64,000 bases of DNA from NCBI RefSeq assembly GCF_900111765.1, contig NZ_FOIB01000013.1:186001-250000 (forward strand), read 5' to 3'. A program made the position numbers and the translations under genes. Positions 16,496-25,131 of this stretch are shown here, in pieces (positions within the stretch are counted from its first letter, which is position 1; every line of letters starts with the position of its first letter). The notes below the pieces were generated by a model that saw only the letters and a program-made list of their open reading frames with translations, searched no databases and was not told the origin of the DNA. This DNA comes from Myxococcus fulvus. GTDB taxonomy: Bacteria; Myxococcota; Myxococcia; Myxococcales; Myxococcaceae.

Positions 16496-17512
16496 ATGAC
16501 CCGGAAACTCGCCATCAACGGCTTCGGCCGCATCGGCCGCTGCATCGTCCGCGCGATGTTCGAGCGAGGCATCAAGGACCTGGAGCTCGTCGCGCTCAAC
16601 GATTTGACGGACGCCGCGACGCTCGCGCATCTGTACAACTACGACACCGTCCACGGCCGCGCCACGCACCGGGCCGAGGCGCGGGACGGCAAGCTCGTCA
16701 TCGAGGGCCGTGAGATTCGCGTCGTCGCGGAGAAGGACCCGGGCAAGCTCCCCTGGAAGGAGCTGGGCGTGGACATCGTGCTGGAGTGCACGGGCCTGTT
16801 CACCGACAAGGAGAAGGCCGTCGCGCACCTGTCCGCCGGAGCGCGCAAGGTCATCATCGGCGCGCCGGCCAAGGGCCACGACGCGACCATCGTCCTGGGA
16901 GTCAACACGCAGGACTACGACGGGGCGAAGCACCACGTCATCTCGTGCGGCTCGTGCACCACGAACTGCCTGGCGCCGGTGGCGAAGGTGCTGCTGGACG
17001 GCTTCGGGCTGGAGCGCGGCCTGATGACGACGACGCACTCGTACACCAATGACCAGGCGCTGCTCGACGTGCCGCACCGCAAGGGCGACCTGCGCCGGGC
17101 GCGCGCCGCCGCGCAGAACATCATCCCCGCGTCCTCCGGGGCCGCCAAGGCGCTGAGCGAGGTCATCCCGTCCCTCAAGGGCAAGTTCGATGGCCAGGCG
17201 ATGCGCGTGCCGACGATGGACGTCTCGCTCGTGGACCTCACCTTCGAGAGCACCCGGCCGCTCACCAAGGACTCGATTCACGCCGCGATGAAGGCGGCGA
17301 GCGAGGGGCCGATGGCGAACATCCTCGGCTACACGGAAGAGCAGCTGGTCTCCAGCGACTACCTGGGGGATGCGCGCTCCTCCATCTTCGACGCCACGCT
17401 CACCCAGGTGCTGGGCGACCGCTTCGCCAAGGTCTTCGCCTGGTACGACAACGAGTGGGGCTTCTCGAACCGGATGATCGAGCTCTCCCAGCTCGTGGCC
17501 TCCAAGCTCTGA
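16496..17512 (+). CDS. gap: Glyceraldehyde-3-phosphate dehydrogenase, type I
   Basis: 338 aa. The Rossmann motif INGFGRIGR, the active site SCTTNCLAP with catalytic Cys154, the His in THSYTNDQ and the C-terminal WYDNEWGFSNR are all intact. It converts glyceraldehyde-3-phosphate + NAD + Pi to 1,3-bisphosphoglycerate in glycolysis. Asn-Asp after ELVAL (ALND) at the end of strand 2 favours NAD. The residues just before the active site are SCG instead of the usual SNA, adding a Cys two before the SCTT block. AAGGAGA precedes the ATG. No pgk or tpi gene follows; a RibD-C reductase is 14 bp downstream. Confidence 0.95.
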   Translation: MTRKLAINGFGRIGRCIVRAMFERGIKDLELVALNDLTDAATLAHLYNYDTVHGRATHRAEARDGKLVIEGREIRVVAEKDPGKLPWKELGVDIVLECTGLFTDKEKAVAHLSAGARKVIIGAPAKGHDATIVLGVNTQDYDGAKHHVISCGSCTTNCLAPVAKVLLDGFGLERGLMTTTHSYTNDQALLDVPHRKGDLRRARAAAQNIIPASSGAAKALSEVIPSLKGKFDGQAMRVPTMDVSLVDLTFESTRPLTKDSIHAAMKAASEGPMANILGYTEEQLVSSDYLGDARSSIFDATLTQVLGDRFAKVFAWYDNEWGFSNRMIELSQLVASKL

Positions 17513-17526
17513 TGAGGAGAGGGACC

Positions 17527-18219
17527 ATGAAGGACGCGAAGCGGCCGTATGTCATCTGTCACATGGTCCCCTCTCTCGACGGACGCATCGTCACCCAGGG
17601 GTGGAAGCTGCCACCCCGGGCGATGGCCGAGTACGAGCGCACGGCGGAGACCTATGACGCGGACGCGTGGATGATTGGCCGCATCTCCATGGCGCCATAC
17701 GCCGGCAAGGCGAAGGTGCCCGTGCGCAAGGCGGGCGCGCCGATTCCCCGCGAGGACTTCATCGCGCGGCGCGACGCGGAGTCCTACGCCATCGCGCTGG
17801 ACCCGTCGGGGAAGCTCACCTGGAAGTCGGGCTCCATCGACGAGGAGCACGTCATCACCATCCTCACCGAGCAGGTCTCCGACGACTACCTGGCGTTCCT
17901 CCAGGGCAAGGGCGTCTCGTACCTGTTCGGCGGCAAGGACTCGCTGGACTTGAAGAAGGTGCTCGCGAAGCTCCGGAAGGTGTTCGGCATCCGCAAGCTG
18001 CTGCTGGAAGGGGGAGGGAAGATCAACGGCTCCTTCCTGGCTGCGGACCTCATCGACGAGCTGAGCATCCTGGTGGCGCCCATCGCGGATGGCGGCGTGG
18101 GCACGCCCGCGCTGTTCGACGTGGAGGGGAAGCGGGGGCGCGCGCGTCACCTGAAGCTCGTCTCCGTCGAGAAGCGCTCGGGGGATCTGCTCTGGCTGCG
18201 CTACAAGCCGAAGCGCTGA
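17527..18219 (+). CDS. RibD C-terminal / dihydrofolate-reductase-fold reductase
   Basis: 231 aa. Start motif VICHMVPSLDGRIV, WMIGRISM and LLLEGGGKINGSFLAADLIDELSI are diagnostic of RibD_C (NADPH-dependent DHFR-fold reductases). There is no deaminase domain, so it is not a full RibD; stand-alone members often have unknown substrates. GGAGAGG precedes the ATG. Only 14 bp separates it from the GAPDH stop, so it is probably in the same transcript. Confidence 0.87.
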   Translation: MKDAKRPYVICHMVPSLDGRIVTQGWKLPPRAMAEYERTAETYDADAWMIGRISMAPYAGKAKVPVRKAGAPIPREDFIARRDAESYAIALDPSGKLTWKSGSIDEEHVITILTEQVSDDYLAFLQGKGVSYLFGGKDSLDLKKVLAKLRKVFGIRKLLLEGGGKINGSFLAADLIDELSILVAPIADGGVGTPALFDVEGKRGRARHLKLVSVEKRSGDLLWLRYKPKR

Positions 18220-18290
18220 GCGCGAGGCCCGGGCACTCCTGCTACGGTCCCCGGCGCCTCTTCTTCCTGCGTCCCCGGAGTACCTCCACC

Positions 18291-19649
18291 ATGACCGACC
18301 GGCTCATGTCCCTGGCCCACAACCCGTTCACCCGTGGGCTCGTGAAGGCCCTCGGCCTGCCCCAGCCCACGCAGCTGGCGCGGGCCGAAGGGGGCTGGGC
18401 GGCGCAGCCCTTCGCGAACCGCGTCGTGGTGCTGGGCGCGGCCCCGGGTGGCTTCGCCGCAGAGGGCGCGCAGGCCGCGTTCACGAACGGTGGCGCCAGG
18501 GTGCTGGATGGTCCCCCCGCGGACGCCTCCCAGCGCGTGGACGCGGTCCTCTTCGACGCCACGGGCCTGGGTGGCCCCCAGGACACGCGCGCGCTCTATG
18601 ACTTCTTCCACCCGCTGCTCCCCCGGCTCGCGCGCAACGCGCGGGTGCTGGTGCTGGCGGCGGTGCCGGACGAGGCCCCGAGCCCCGCGGCCTCCGCCGC
18701 CGCGCGAGGCGTGGAGGGCTTCGTGCGCAGCCTGGGCAAGGAGGTGGGCCGCCAGGGTGTCACCGCGAACGTCGCCTACGTGGCGCGCGGCGCCGAGGAG
18801 CGGCTGGCCGGCCCGGTGCGCTTCTTCTGCGGCGTGGGGAGCACCTATGTGTCGGGACAGGCGCTCCACCTCTCCGGCGACGTGCGCGCGGCGTCGGCCG
18901 TGCCGCTGCACGCGGCGTTGAGCGGCAAGGTGGCCCTGGTGACGGGCGCGGCGCGCGGCATCGGCGCGGCGACGGCGGAGCGGCTGGCCCAGGAGGGCGC
19001 GCGCGTGGTGTGCCTGGATGTGCCCGCGCTCGCGGACGCGCTGAAGGAGACCGCCGCGCGCGTGGGCGGTGATGCGCTGGCGTTGGATGTCACCTCACCG
19101 GATGCGCCGGTGACGCTGGTGGCCGCGCTGAGGGCGGGCTCGGGCGGGGTGGACATCGTCGTGCACAACGCGGGCATCACCCGCGACCGCACGCTCGCGA
19201 AGATGACGCCCGAGCAGTGGGAGCAGGTGCTCGCCGTCAACCTCGCGGCCATCGTGGCGATCGACGAGGCGCTGCTCGGCACCGGCGCGCTGCGCGACGA
19301 GGGGCGGCTGGTGTACCTGTCCTCCATCAGCGGGGTGTCGGGCAACTTCGGCCAGACGAACTACGCGACGAGCAAGGCCGCGCTCGTCGGCTACGTGGCG
19401 GCGCTCGCGCCCCGGCTCGCCGCGCGGGGCATCTGCGCCAACGCCGTGGCCCCGGGCTTCATCGAGACGGCCATGGTGGCGAAGATGCCGCTGATGACGC
19501 GCGAGGTGGGCCGCCGGCTCAACTCCCTGTCCCAGGGCGGACAGCCGCGCGACGTCGCGGAGCTCGTCACCTTCCTGTCGAGCCCCGGCGCCCACGGCGT
19601 GACGGGCAACACGGTGCGCGTCTGCGGTCAGGGGCTCATCGGCGCCTGA
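18291..19649 (+). CDS. Two-domain 3-oxoacyl-ACP/CoA reductase (FabG4-like)
   Basis: 452 aa, about 200 longer than ordinary FabG. Residues about 40-205 are a vestigial Rossmann domain (VVVLGAAPGGFAAEG) lacking a Tyr-x-x-x-Lys active site. Residues about 210-452 are a complete SDR: TGAARGIG, HNAGITRD, SSISG with Ser, and YATSK. This matches high-molecular-weight FabG4 enzymes, which reduce 3-oxoacyl-CoA with NADH. An acyl-CoA dehydrogenase and ligase lie 5-8 kb upstream but in another transcript. Confidence 0.88.
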   Translation: MTDRLMSLAHNPFTRGLVKALGLPQPTQLARAEGGWAAQPFANRVVVLGAAPGGFAAEGAQAAFTNGGARVLDGPPADASQRVDAVLFDATGLGGPQDTRALYDFFHPLLPRLARNARVLVLAAVPDEAPSPAASAAARGVEGFVRSLGKEVGRQGVTANVAYVARGAEERLAGPVRFFCGVGSTYVSGQALHLSGDVRAASAVPLHAALSGKVALVTGAARGIGAATAERLAQEGARVVCLDVPALADALKETAARVGGDALALDVTSPDAPVTLVAALRAGSGGVDIVVHNAGITRDRTLAKMTPEQWEQVLAVNLAAIVAIDEALLGTGALRDEGRLVYLSSISGVSGNFGQTNYATSKAALVGYVAALAPRLAARGICANAVAPGFIETAMVAKMPLMTREVGRRLNSLSQGGQPRDVAELVTFLSSPGAHGVTGNTVRVCGQGLIGA

Positions 19650-19657
19650 GGGCAGGG

Positions 19658-20308
19658 CTACTTCCGGGCGGGCTTCCGGCGCGCCGGGTTCGCCTCCAAC
19701 CCGGTCATCATCGCCTCCAGGCCCAGCTCGAACTCCTTCTCCACGTCGTGGCTGTCCAGCACGCGCGCGATTTCGTGGACGCGGGGGAAGTCCTTCTCGT
19801 TGAGCTGTTGATAGGCGGGGTGTGAGCGCGCGTCGTCGGGCTGGGGCGCATAGCTGGAGAGCGAGTGGCCCACGACGAAGGCCATCAACACCTGTAGCGC
19901 GCTGAGCGCCTCGTCCGGACTGAAGCCCGCGTTGCGGAGCGTGTCGAGCACCGCCTCCACGTGGGCGATGGCCCCGGGCGTGACGGCGGCGCGCGTCGCG
20001 AACAGGGGCAGCGTGTTCGGGTGCGTGCGCAGGGCCTTGCGCAGCGCCTGGGCCCGCTCCCTCAACGCCACCTGCCAGGTCCCCGCGCGCTTCGCGGAGG
20101 GCACCTCGGCGAGCACCGTCTCGAAGAGCCCGTCGAGGATGGCCGCCTTGTTGGGGACGTGGTTGTAGAGCGACATCGCCTCCACGCCCAGCGCCTGACC
20201 CAGACGACGCATGGAGATGGCCTCCAGCCCCTCGCGGTCGACGATGTCGAGCGCCGCGCTGAGGATCCGCTCCCTCGAAAGGGGTTCCCGTTTGTTCGTC
20301 TGCTTCAT
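19658..20308 (-). CDS. TetR-family repressor with TetR_C domain
   Basis: 216 aa. Helix-turn-helix RERILSAALDIVDREGLEAISMRRLGQALGVEAMSLYNHVPNKAAIL at residues 12-58. The C-terminal half resembles the tetracycline-repressor-type ligand domain (PF02909). It is divergent from an M28 peptidase gene only 46 bp away; a near-perfect 12-bp dyad fills that gap. It most likely represses both genes. Ligand unknown. Confidence 0.88.
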   Translation of the reverse strand: MKQTNKREPLSRERILSAALDIVDREGLEAISMRRLGQALGVEAMSLYNHVPNKAAILDGLFETVLAEVPSAKRAGTWQVALRERAQALRKALRTHPNTLPLFATRAAVTPGAIAHVEAVLDTLRNAGFSPDEALSALQVLMAFVVGHSLSSYAPQPDDARSHPAYQQLNEKDFPRVHEIARVLDSHDVEKEFELGLEAMMTGLEANPARRKPARK

Positions 20309-20314
20309 GTCGAC

Positions 20315-20352
20315 TTGACGTACTTACATCATAAGCTTACTAAGTAAGTCAA
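20315..20352. promoter_or_regulatory. TetR operator dyad
   Basis: TTGACGTACTTA (20315-20326) and TAAGTAAGTCAA (20341-20352) match as an inverted repeat at 11 of 12 positions with a 14-bp spacer. It fills the 46-bp gap between the divergent TetR and peptidase genes, so bound repressor would block both. Confidence 0.65.
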
Positions 20353-20354
20353 TC

Positions 20355-21245
20355 ATGGTCATTCGAGAGCGAGCAGCGGAGGCGGTGGTTTCATTTCCCG
20401 ACAGGGCGGTCGTGGAGGCCGAGGCGCGGTTGCTCCGGTGGGTGGAGCATCTGGCCATCCCGCGTCACTTCGTCGTGAACGCGCGCAACAACGCCTGGGT
20501 CCGGGACGCGCTGGCGGAGGCGTTCGAGCAGCTGGGGCTCGAGGTGCGAATCCAGGGGCGCTACGGGAACGTGGTGGCGCTTCCGCGGAGCGCGAAGGGG
20601 CGCACGGTGACCTTCGTGGCGGCCCACTACGACAGCGTCCCGAACTGTCCCGGCGCGGACGACAACGCGAGCGGGCTGGCGGTGATGCTCGAGTGCGCCA
20701 GGACGCTGGCGCTCCGCGGTGCGGGCGAGGGCGTCGGCTTCCTCGCGTTCAACGCGGAGGAGGATGGATTCCTGGGCAGCTACGACTTCGTCACCCATGG
20801 CGTGCCCGCGCTGCCATGCGGGCTGGGGACGACGCACGTGTTGGAGATGGTCGGCTTCCGCGAGCGCTCGGGCGTGGCGCAGCAGCTGCCGCTGCCGTGG
20901 GTGCCCAAGGGCTTGCGGTCTCCGGACTTCCTCGGGCTGCTCGCGAAGGGGCGCTCCAATGGCGCGGTGGACCGGGCCCTCGGCTCGGACGCGGCGGCGG
21001 GGCTGCGGTTGATGGGCGCGAAGACGTGGGGGCCGCTCTACCGGCTGCTGCCCGACCTGGCCCGCAGCGACCACGTCCCGTTCTGGCTGGCCGACCGCCC
21101 GGCGGTGCTCTGGACCGATACGGCGAACTTCCGCAACCCCCACTACCACCGCGCCACGGACACGCCGGACACGTTGGACCCCTCGTTCATGCGCGAGGTG
21201 TCCGAGCTGCTCGTCGCCGTCGTCTCCGCGGAATCGGCCGCCTGA
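20355..21245 (+). CDS. M28-family metallopeptidase
   Basis: 296 aa. Zinc-peptidase motifs in order: VAAHYDS (His, Asp), PGADDNASG (bridging Asp), FNAEEDGFLGS (general base Glu and ligand Glu) and the final His in YHRATDTPDT. The usual Asp after the Glu pair appears as LEMVG. No signal peptide, so it is predicted cytoplasmic, unlike many M28 aminopeptidases. It is controlled by the divergent TetR through the dyad before its ATG. An aminopeptidase role is likely; specificity is unknown. Confidence 0.85.
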   Translation: MVIRERAAEAVVSFPDRAVVEAEARLLRWVEHLAIPRHFVVNARNNAWVRDALAEAFEQLGLEVRIQGRYGNVVALPRSAKGRTVTFVAAHYDSVPNCPGADDNASGLAVMLECARTLALRGAGEGVGFLAFNAEEDGFLGSYDFVTHGVPALPCGLGTTHVLEMVGFRERSGVAQQLPLPWVPKGLRSPDFLGLLAKGRSNGAVDRALGSDAAAGLRLMGAKTWGPLYRLLPDLARSDHVPFWLADRPAVLWTDTANFRNPHYHRATDTPDTLDPSFMREVSELLVAVVSAESAA

Positions 21246-21264
21246 GCGCAGGGCCTTGCGTGGC

Positions 21265-21311
21265 TTGACAGGGATTCGGAAATCGTTATTTTGAAAGTCG
21301 TCAAACAATCG
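21265..21311 (+). promoter_or_regulatory. Promoter and operator of the sdpR operon
   Basis: TTGACA (21265-21270) and TATTTT (21287-21292) with a 16-bp spacer form a sigma-70-like promoter. An inverted repeat CGTTATTTTGA (21284-21294) / TCAAACAATCG (21301-21311), 8 of 11 matched, overlaps the -10 box, as expected for autorepression by the ArsR-type product. Confidence 0.55.
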
Positions 21312-21321
21312 AAAGGTCCTG

Positions 21322-21606
21322 ATGCGGACGCAGGAGGTCTTCAAGGCGATTTCGGACCCGACGCGGCGCAAGGTGCTCAAGCTCCTGCAGGGGGGCTCGA
21401 AGAGCGCGGGTGAGCTCGCGGAGGCGTTCGACATCACGAAGGGCTCGCTCTCGCATCACTTCAACGTGTTGAAGGCCGCGGACCTGGTGCGCAGCGAGCG
21501 ACGGGGACAGCAGATTGTCTACTCCCTCAACACGACGGTGTTCGAGGACGTGGCGGCGCTGTTGATGGACCTCTTCAAGGTCGAGAAGAAGAACGGGGAG
21601 CCGTGA
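21322..21606 (+). CDS. sdpR: SdpR/ArsR-family autorepressor
   Basis: 94 aa winged helix: VFKAISDPTRRKVLKLLQGGSKSAGELAEAF, recognition helix TKGSLSHHFNVLKAADLV. This matches SdpR-type ArsR proteins. No metal-binding Cys motif is present. The stop overlaps the ATG of sdpI (TGATG). In Bacillus, SdpR represses sdpRI, and the toxin SdpC pulls it to the membrane protein SdpI. No sdpC-like toxin gene is seen here. Confidence 0.87.
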   Translation: MRTQEVFKAISDPTRRKVLKLLQGGSKSAGELAEAFDITKGSLSHHFNVLKAADLVRSERRGQQIVYSLNTTVFEDVAALLMDLFKVEKKNGEP

Positions 21607-22280
21607 TGCGAATCAGTCGCTCGAACGCAGTGAGTCTGGGGCTCGTCATCGTGTCGTTCGCGCTGGCGGCGGTGTTCTACGAGCGGCTGCCGGACTCCAT
21701 CCCCACGCACTGGAACGCGAAGGGCGTGGCGGATGGCTACACGGCGAAGCCCTGGGGGCCCTTCATGCAGCCGCTGGTGATGGCGGGCGTGTACCTGGTG
21801 ATGCTCGTGCTCCCCCGCATCTCGCCCCGGGGCTTTCGGATGGAGCGGTTCCAGTCGGTCTACGAGTTCCTCATGGCGATGCTGCTCGCGTTCCTGTTCC
21901 TGGTGAACGGGCTGGTGCTGCTCGCGGGGCTGGGCGTGGACGTGCCCATGGCGCGGGCGCTCCACGCGGGGACGGGCCTGTTCTTCATGACGCTGGGCAA
22001 CTTCATGGGGAAGGTCACCAAGAACTTCTTCTTCGGCATCCGCACGCCCTGGACGCTCGCGAACGACGAGGTCTGGCTGCGCACGCATCGGTTGGGCGGA
22101 AAGCTCTTCGTGCTCGCGGGCCTCGCGCTCGTCGTCACGGGGTTGATGGGGTACGGGCCTGACTTCGTGATGGTGCTGGTGGGCGTGGTGGTCGTGATTC
22201 CAGTCATCTACTCGTATGTCATCTCCCGCCGTCTCGAGGGCGGGTCGACGAATGGCGAAGGCTCTCGGCGGTCTTTGTGA
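21606..22280 (+). CDS. sdpI: SdpI-family membrane protein (DUF1648)
   Basis: 224 aa with about six membrane helices. The DUF1648 motif LPDSIPTHWNAKGVADGY follows the first helix, and the SdpI signature GNFMGKVTKNFFFGIRTPWTL is in the middle. Family members give immunity to the SdpC cannibalism toxin or act as signal-transducing membrane sensors. The start is ATG 21606, overlapping the sdpR stop; a GTG one codon earlier is possible. An alpha/beta hydrolase lipoprotein follows after 11 bp in the same operon. Confidence 0.87.
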   Translation: MRISRSNAVSLGLVIVSFALAAVFYERLPDSIPTHWNAKGVADGYTAKPWGPFMQPLVMAGVYLVMLVLPRISPRGFRMERFQSVYEFLMAMLLAFLFLVNGLVLLAGLGVDVPMARALHAGTGLFFMTLGNFMGKVTKNFFFGIRTPWTLANDEVWLRTHRLGGKLFVLAGLALVVTGLMGYGPDFVMVLVGVVVVIPVIYSYVISRRLEGGSTNGEGSRRSL

Positions 22281-22291
22281 GGGGAGGGAAC

Positions 22292-23248
22292 ATGCGTCGC
22301 GCTCTTCGAGGTTCGATTCTCACGGCCTGTGTGGTGCTCGGTGGTTGCGCGAGCTCGTCGTCGTCAAAGGCTCCCGAGGTGGCCGCGGCCTTCCGGAGCG
22401 AGGAGGTGTCGGTGGGGAAGGCGCCCTGGGTGCTGAAGGGGACGCTGACGGTGCCCGCGGGCACGGGGCCCTTCCCAGGCGTCATCCTGGTCCATGGCTC
22501 CGGTCCCCATGACAGGGATGAGACGGCGGGGCCCAACAAGCCGTTCAAGGACCTGGCCGAGGGGCTCTCCTCGCGAGGCATCGCGGTCCTGCGCTACGAC
22601 AAGCGGACGAAGGTGTACGCGCAGCAGTCTGCGGCGGGCATCTCGATGGATGACGAGGTCGTCGTCGACGCCGTCGCCGCCGTGGAGACCCTCAAGGCCC
22701 GCGCGGACATCGACCCGAAGGGTATCTTCGTGGTGGGGCACAGCCTGGGGGCGCTGCTGGCGCCGGAGATCGCCGTCCGCGCGGCCCCCGTCGCGGGCGC
22801 CGTCCTGCTGGCGCCTCCGGGGCGCGCGCCGTGGGACATCATCCTCGCGCAGCTGCGCTACCTCGAGCAGCCCCCGGAGCTCATCGCCAGCATCGAGAAG
22901 GACGTGGAGCTGCTGAAGGCGGGGACGCTTGGTGACAAGAAGCTCCTGGGTGCCCCCGCCGCGTACTGGCGGGACTGGGCGTCGCGGGACGGCGTCGCGA
23001 TGGCGACGAAGCTCGCGCGGCCTCCGCTCATCCTGCGCGGTGAGCGCGACTACCAGGTCACCGAGGAGGACGTGGCGGTGTGGAAGAAGGGGCTGCCCCG
23101 GGCCGAGGTGGTGACGATTCCAGGGGCCAACCACCTGTTCATCCAGGGCACCGGAAAGCCCAATCCCGCCGAATATCAGACGCCAGGGCATGTGGACGCG
23201 CGAGTCATCGACACGCTCTCGGCGTTCATCCGGACGTCGTCGAGGTGA
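22292..23248 (+). CDS. Alpha/beta hydrolase lipoprotein
   Basis: 318 aa. Lipobox VVLGGC at residue about 20. Core: HGSGPHDRD (oxyanion loop), nucleophile in GHSLG, Asp in GERDYQ, His in GANHLF. It resembles exported dienelactone-hydrolase-like esterases or acyl-peptide hydrolase relatives. It is the third gene of the sdpR-sdpI operon. GAGGGGAGGG precedes the ATG. Its 3' end overlaps the convergent quinone-reductase gene by 23 bp. Substrate unknown. Confidence 0.87.
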   Translation: MRRALRGSILTACVVLGGCASSSSSKAPEVAAAFRSEEVSVGKAPWVLKGTLTVPAGTGPFPGVILVHGSGPHDRDETAGPNKPFKDLAEGLSSRGIAVLRYDKRTKVYAQQSAAGISMDDEVVVDAVAAVETLKARADIDPKGIFVVGHSLGALLAPEIAVRAAPVAGAVLLAPPGRAPWDIILAQLRYLEQPPELIASIEKDVELLKAGTLGDKKLLGAPAAYWRDWASRDGVAMATKLARPPLILRGERDYQVTEEDVAVWKKGLPRAEVVTIPGANHLFIQGTGKPNPAEYQTPGHVDARVIDTLSAFIRTSSR

Positions 23249-24047
23249 GTCGGTGCTGCTCCGGCTCACCCGGCTGGAGCAGGTGGATGCGCGTGCCCCC
23301 CGCGCCGAGCCCGAGGCCGGGCTTCAACACCTGCTGGGTGTCGTAGTGCCCGCCGTTCTGCCTGCGGAACGGAATGGGCGTATCCGTGAACAAGCCGTCC
23401 AGCCGAGTCTTGTAGGCCTCCTCCACGGACGGCCATTCCTCGGGCGTGAGGCGGTCCGACATGTAGAGGCTGAACGGCGGGAGCGCCTCCATCCCGGGGT
23501 AGTAGATGACGCCGTGCTGGATGGGGAAGAGCAGGTCGTCGAGCGCGCCATTCACACCGCGCTCCGTGTAGTGCGGCGCCCTTCCTCCAATCGTGACGGA
23601 GAGCATCGCGCGTCGGCCCGAGAGGGTGCCCTCGCCGTAGCGGTCTCCCCAGCGCTCTCCGCCGTGGACACCCACGCCATACGCGAACCCGTAGGCGAAG
23701 ACCCGGTCGACCCAGCCCTTCAGGATGGCCGGCATCGAGAACCACCACAGCGGGAACTGGAAGATGACGGCCTGGGCCCAGAGCAGCTTCTCCTGCTCGG
23801 CCACCACGTCCTCGCGCTGCGTGCCGCCCGCGAACGCGGCCTTCGAGGCCCGCGCATAGGCGAGCCGCTCCCCCTCGGGGTGCGACAGGAAGTCGCCCGC
23901 GTCGGCGGTGGCCTTCCAGTTCATGGCGTACAGGTCGGAGACGCGCACCGTGTGCCCGAGCCCGGTGAGGTGGCTCACCGCCAGGTCCTTCAGCGCGCCA
24001 TTGAGCGAGCGGGGCTCGGGGTGCGCGTAGACGAGCAGGACGTTCAT
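23226..24047 (-). CDS. Flavodoxin-fold NAD(P)H:quinone oxidoreductase
   Basis: 273 aa. FMN-binding motif YAHPEPRSLN (residues 6-15), FPLWWFSMPAILKGWVDRVF and GGRAPHY match the NQO1/MdaB/KefF family of two-electron quinone reductases. Its ATG overlaps the stop of the upstream MDR oxidoreductase (ATGA). Both are divergent from an HxlR regulator, so together they form a two-enzyme electrophile-detoxification module. The C-terminal 30 residues are Gly-rich and specific to this protein. Confidence 0.88.
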   Translation of the reverse strand: MNVLLVYAHPEPRSLNGALKDLAVSHLTGLGHTVRVSDLYAMNWKATADAGDFLSHPEGERLAYARASKAAFAGGTQREDVVAEQEKLLWAQAVIFQFPLWWFSMPAILKGWVDRVFAYGFAYGVGVHGGERWGDRYGEGTLSGRRAMLSVTIGGRAPHYTERGVNGALDDLLFPIQHGVIYYPGMEALPPFSLYMSDRLTPEEWPSVEEAYKTRLDGLFTDTPIPFRRQNGGHYDTQQVLKPGLGLGAGGTRIHLLQPGEPEQHRLTSTTSG

Positions 24048-25057
24048 GGGAGGCTCACCACGACCTTGCCCAGGTGCTGCGCGCTGGCCAGGTGCTCCCA
24101 GGCGGCGCGGGCGTCCTCGAAAGAGAACACGCGGTCGATGACGGGCTTGATGCGGTTGTGCTCCAGGGCCGCGACGAAGCGCTCGAACATGGAGACCGAG
24201 CCCACGTAGACGCCGTGCACCGTCTGTCGCCGCTGGAACACCGCGCCCAGGTTGACCTCGCCCCGGGCTCCGGTGAGCACGCCGAGCATGCTCATGGAGC
24301 CCCCGTAGCGCAGCGCCGCGGAGGACTGGTCGAAGGTGGCCTGGCCGCCCACGTCGACCACCAGGTCCACGCCCCGGCCTCCCGTCAGCGCCTTCGCCCG
24401 CTCGCCCCACTTCGCCTCCGCGCGGTAGTCGATGACCTCCTCCGCGCCCAGCTCGCGCAGCCGCGCCGCCTTGTCCGCGCTGCTCGACGTCATCAGCACC
24501 CGCGCGCCCGCGGCCTTCGCCAACTGCAGCGCGAACACGGAGACGCCGCCCGAGCCCTGGAGCAGCACCGTCTCACCGGGCCTGAGCGAGGTGACCTCGA
24601 ACAGCGCCTGCCACGCGGTGAGCCCGGCGCAGGGGAGGGTGGCCGCCTCCTCGAACGAGTACCCCTTCGGGATGCGCACCCAGGCGTGCTCGGGGAGCAC
24701 CACCTCCTCTCGCAGCATGCCGTCGGCGAGCGAGCCGCCGAGCGCGCTGGCGTGGTGCGCGTCGCTCAGCTCACCGTCCACCCAGTGGGGGAAGAAGTTG
24801 GCCATCACCCGGTCGCCCACCTTCCAGCGGGTGACGGCCGAGCCCACCTCCAGCACCTCGCCGGCGCCGTCGGAGACGGGCACGCGAGGCGAGGAGAGGT
24901 TCTTCTCCGCCCCTCGGGTGATGAGCAGGTCGCGATAGTTGAGCGACACCGCCCTGACGCGGACCTTCACCTCGTGCGAGCCCACGCTCTGAGACGGACG
25001 CTCGGCCCGCGTGAGTGCATCGAACCCCGGCCTCGGCTGCAGTTCCCATGTCTTCAT
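24044..25057 (-). CDS. MDR-family NAD(P)H oxidoreductase (quinone-reductase-like)
   Basis: 337 aa. GroES-like N-terminal domain (VRAVSLNYRDLLITRG), then a Rossmann domain with LQGSGGVSVFALQLAKAAGA. The catalytic-zinc Cys/His of alcohol dehydrogenases are absent at the usual place, which favours a zinc-free quinone or enone reductase. It is the first gene of a two-gene operon with the flavodoxin-like reductase, opposite the HxlR gene at 25132. Confidence 0.87.
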   Translation of the reverse strand: MKTWELQPRPGFDALTRAERPSQSVGSHEVKVRVRAVSLNYRDLLITRGAEKNLSSPRVPVSDGAGEVLEVGSAVTRWKVGDRVMANFFPHWVDGELSDAHHASALGGSLADGMLREEVVLPEHAWVRIPKGYSFEEAATLPCAGLTAWQALFEVTSLRPGETVLLQGSGGVSVFALQLAKAAGARVLMTSSSADKAARLRELGAEEVIDYRAEAKWGERAKALTGGRGVDLVVDVGGQATFDQSSAALRYGGSMSMLGVLTGARGEVNLGAVFQRRQTVHGVYVGSVSMFERFVAALEHNRIKPVIDRVFSFEDARAAWEHLASAQHLGKVVVSLP

Positions 25058-25091
25058 GGTGCAGACGTACGTTTCGGGTTATTTCTCCGCA

Positions 25092-25121
25092 AGTACGCAC
25101 AAGTTTGGTCAGTACGCACAA
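25092..25121. promoter_or_regulatory. Direct repeats between the MDR gene and hxlR
   Basis: AGTACGCACAA occurs twice (25092-25102 and 25111-25121), exactly 19 bp apart, in the 74-bp divergent gap. The AGTAC core is shared with the operator at 3467-3499, so this is the probable site for the HxlR protein encoded at 25132. Confidence 0.55.
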
Positions 25122-25131
25122 AAAGGGAACC

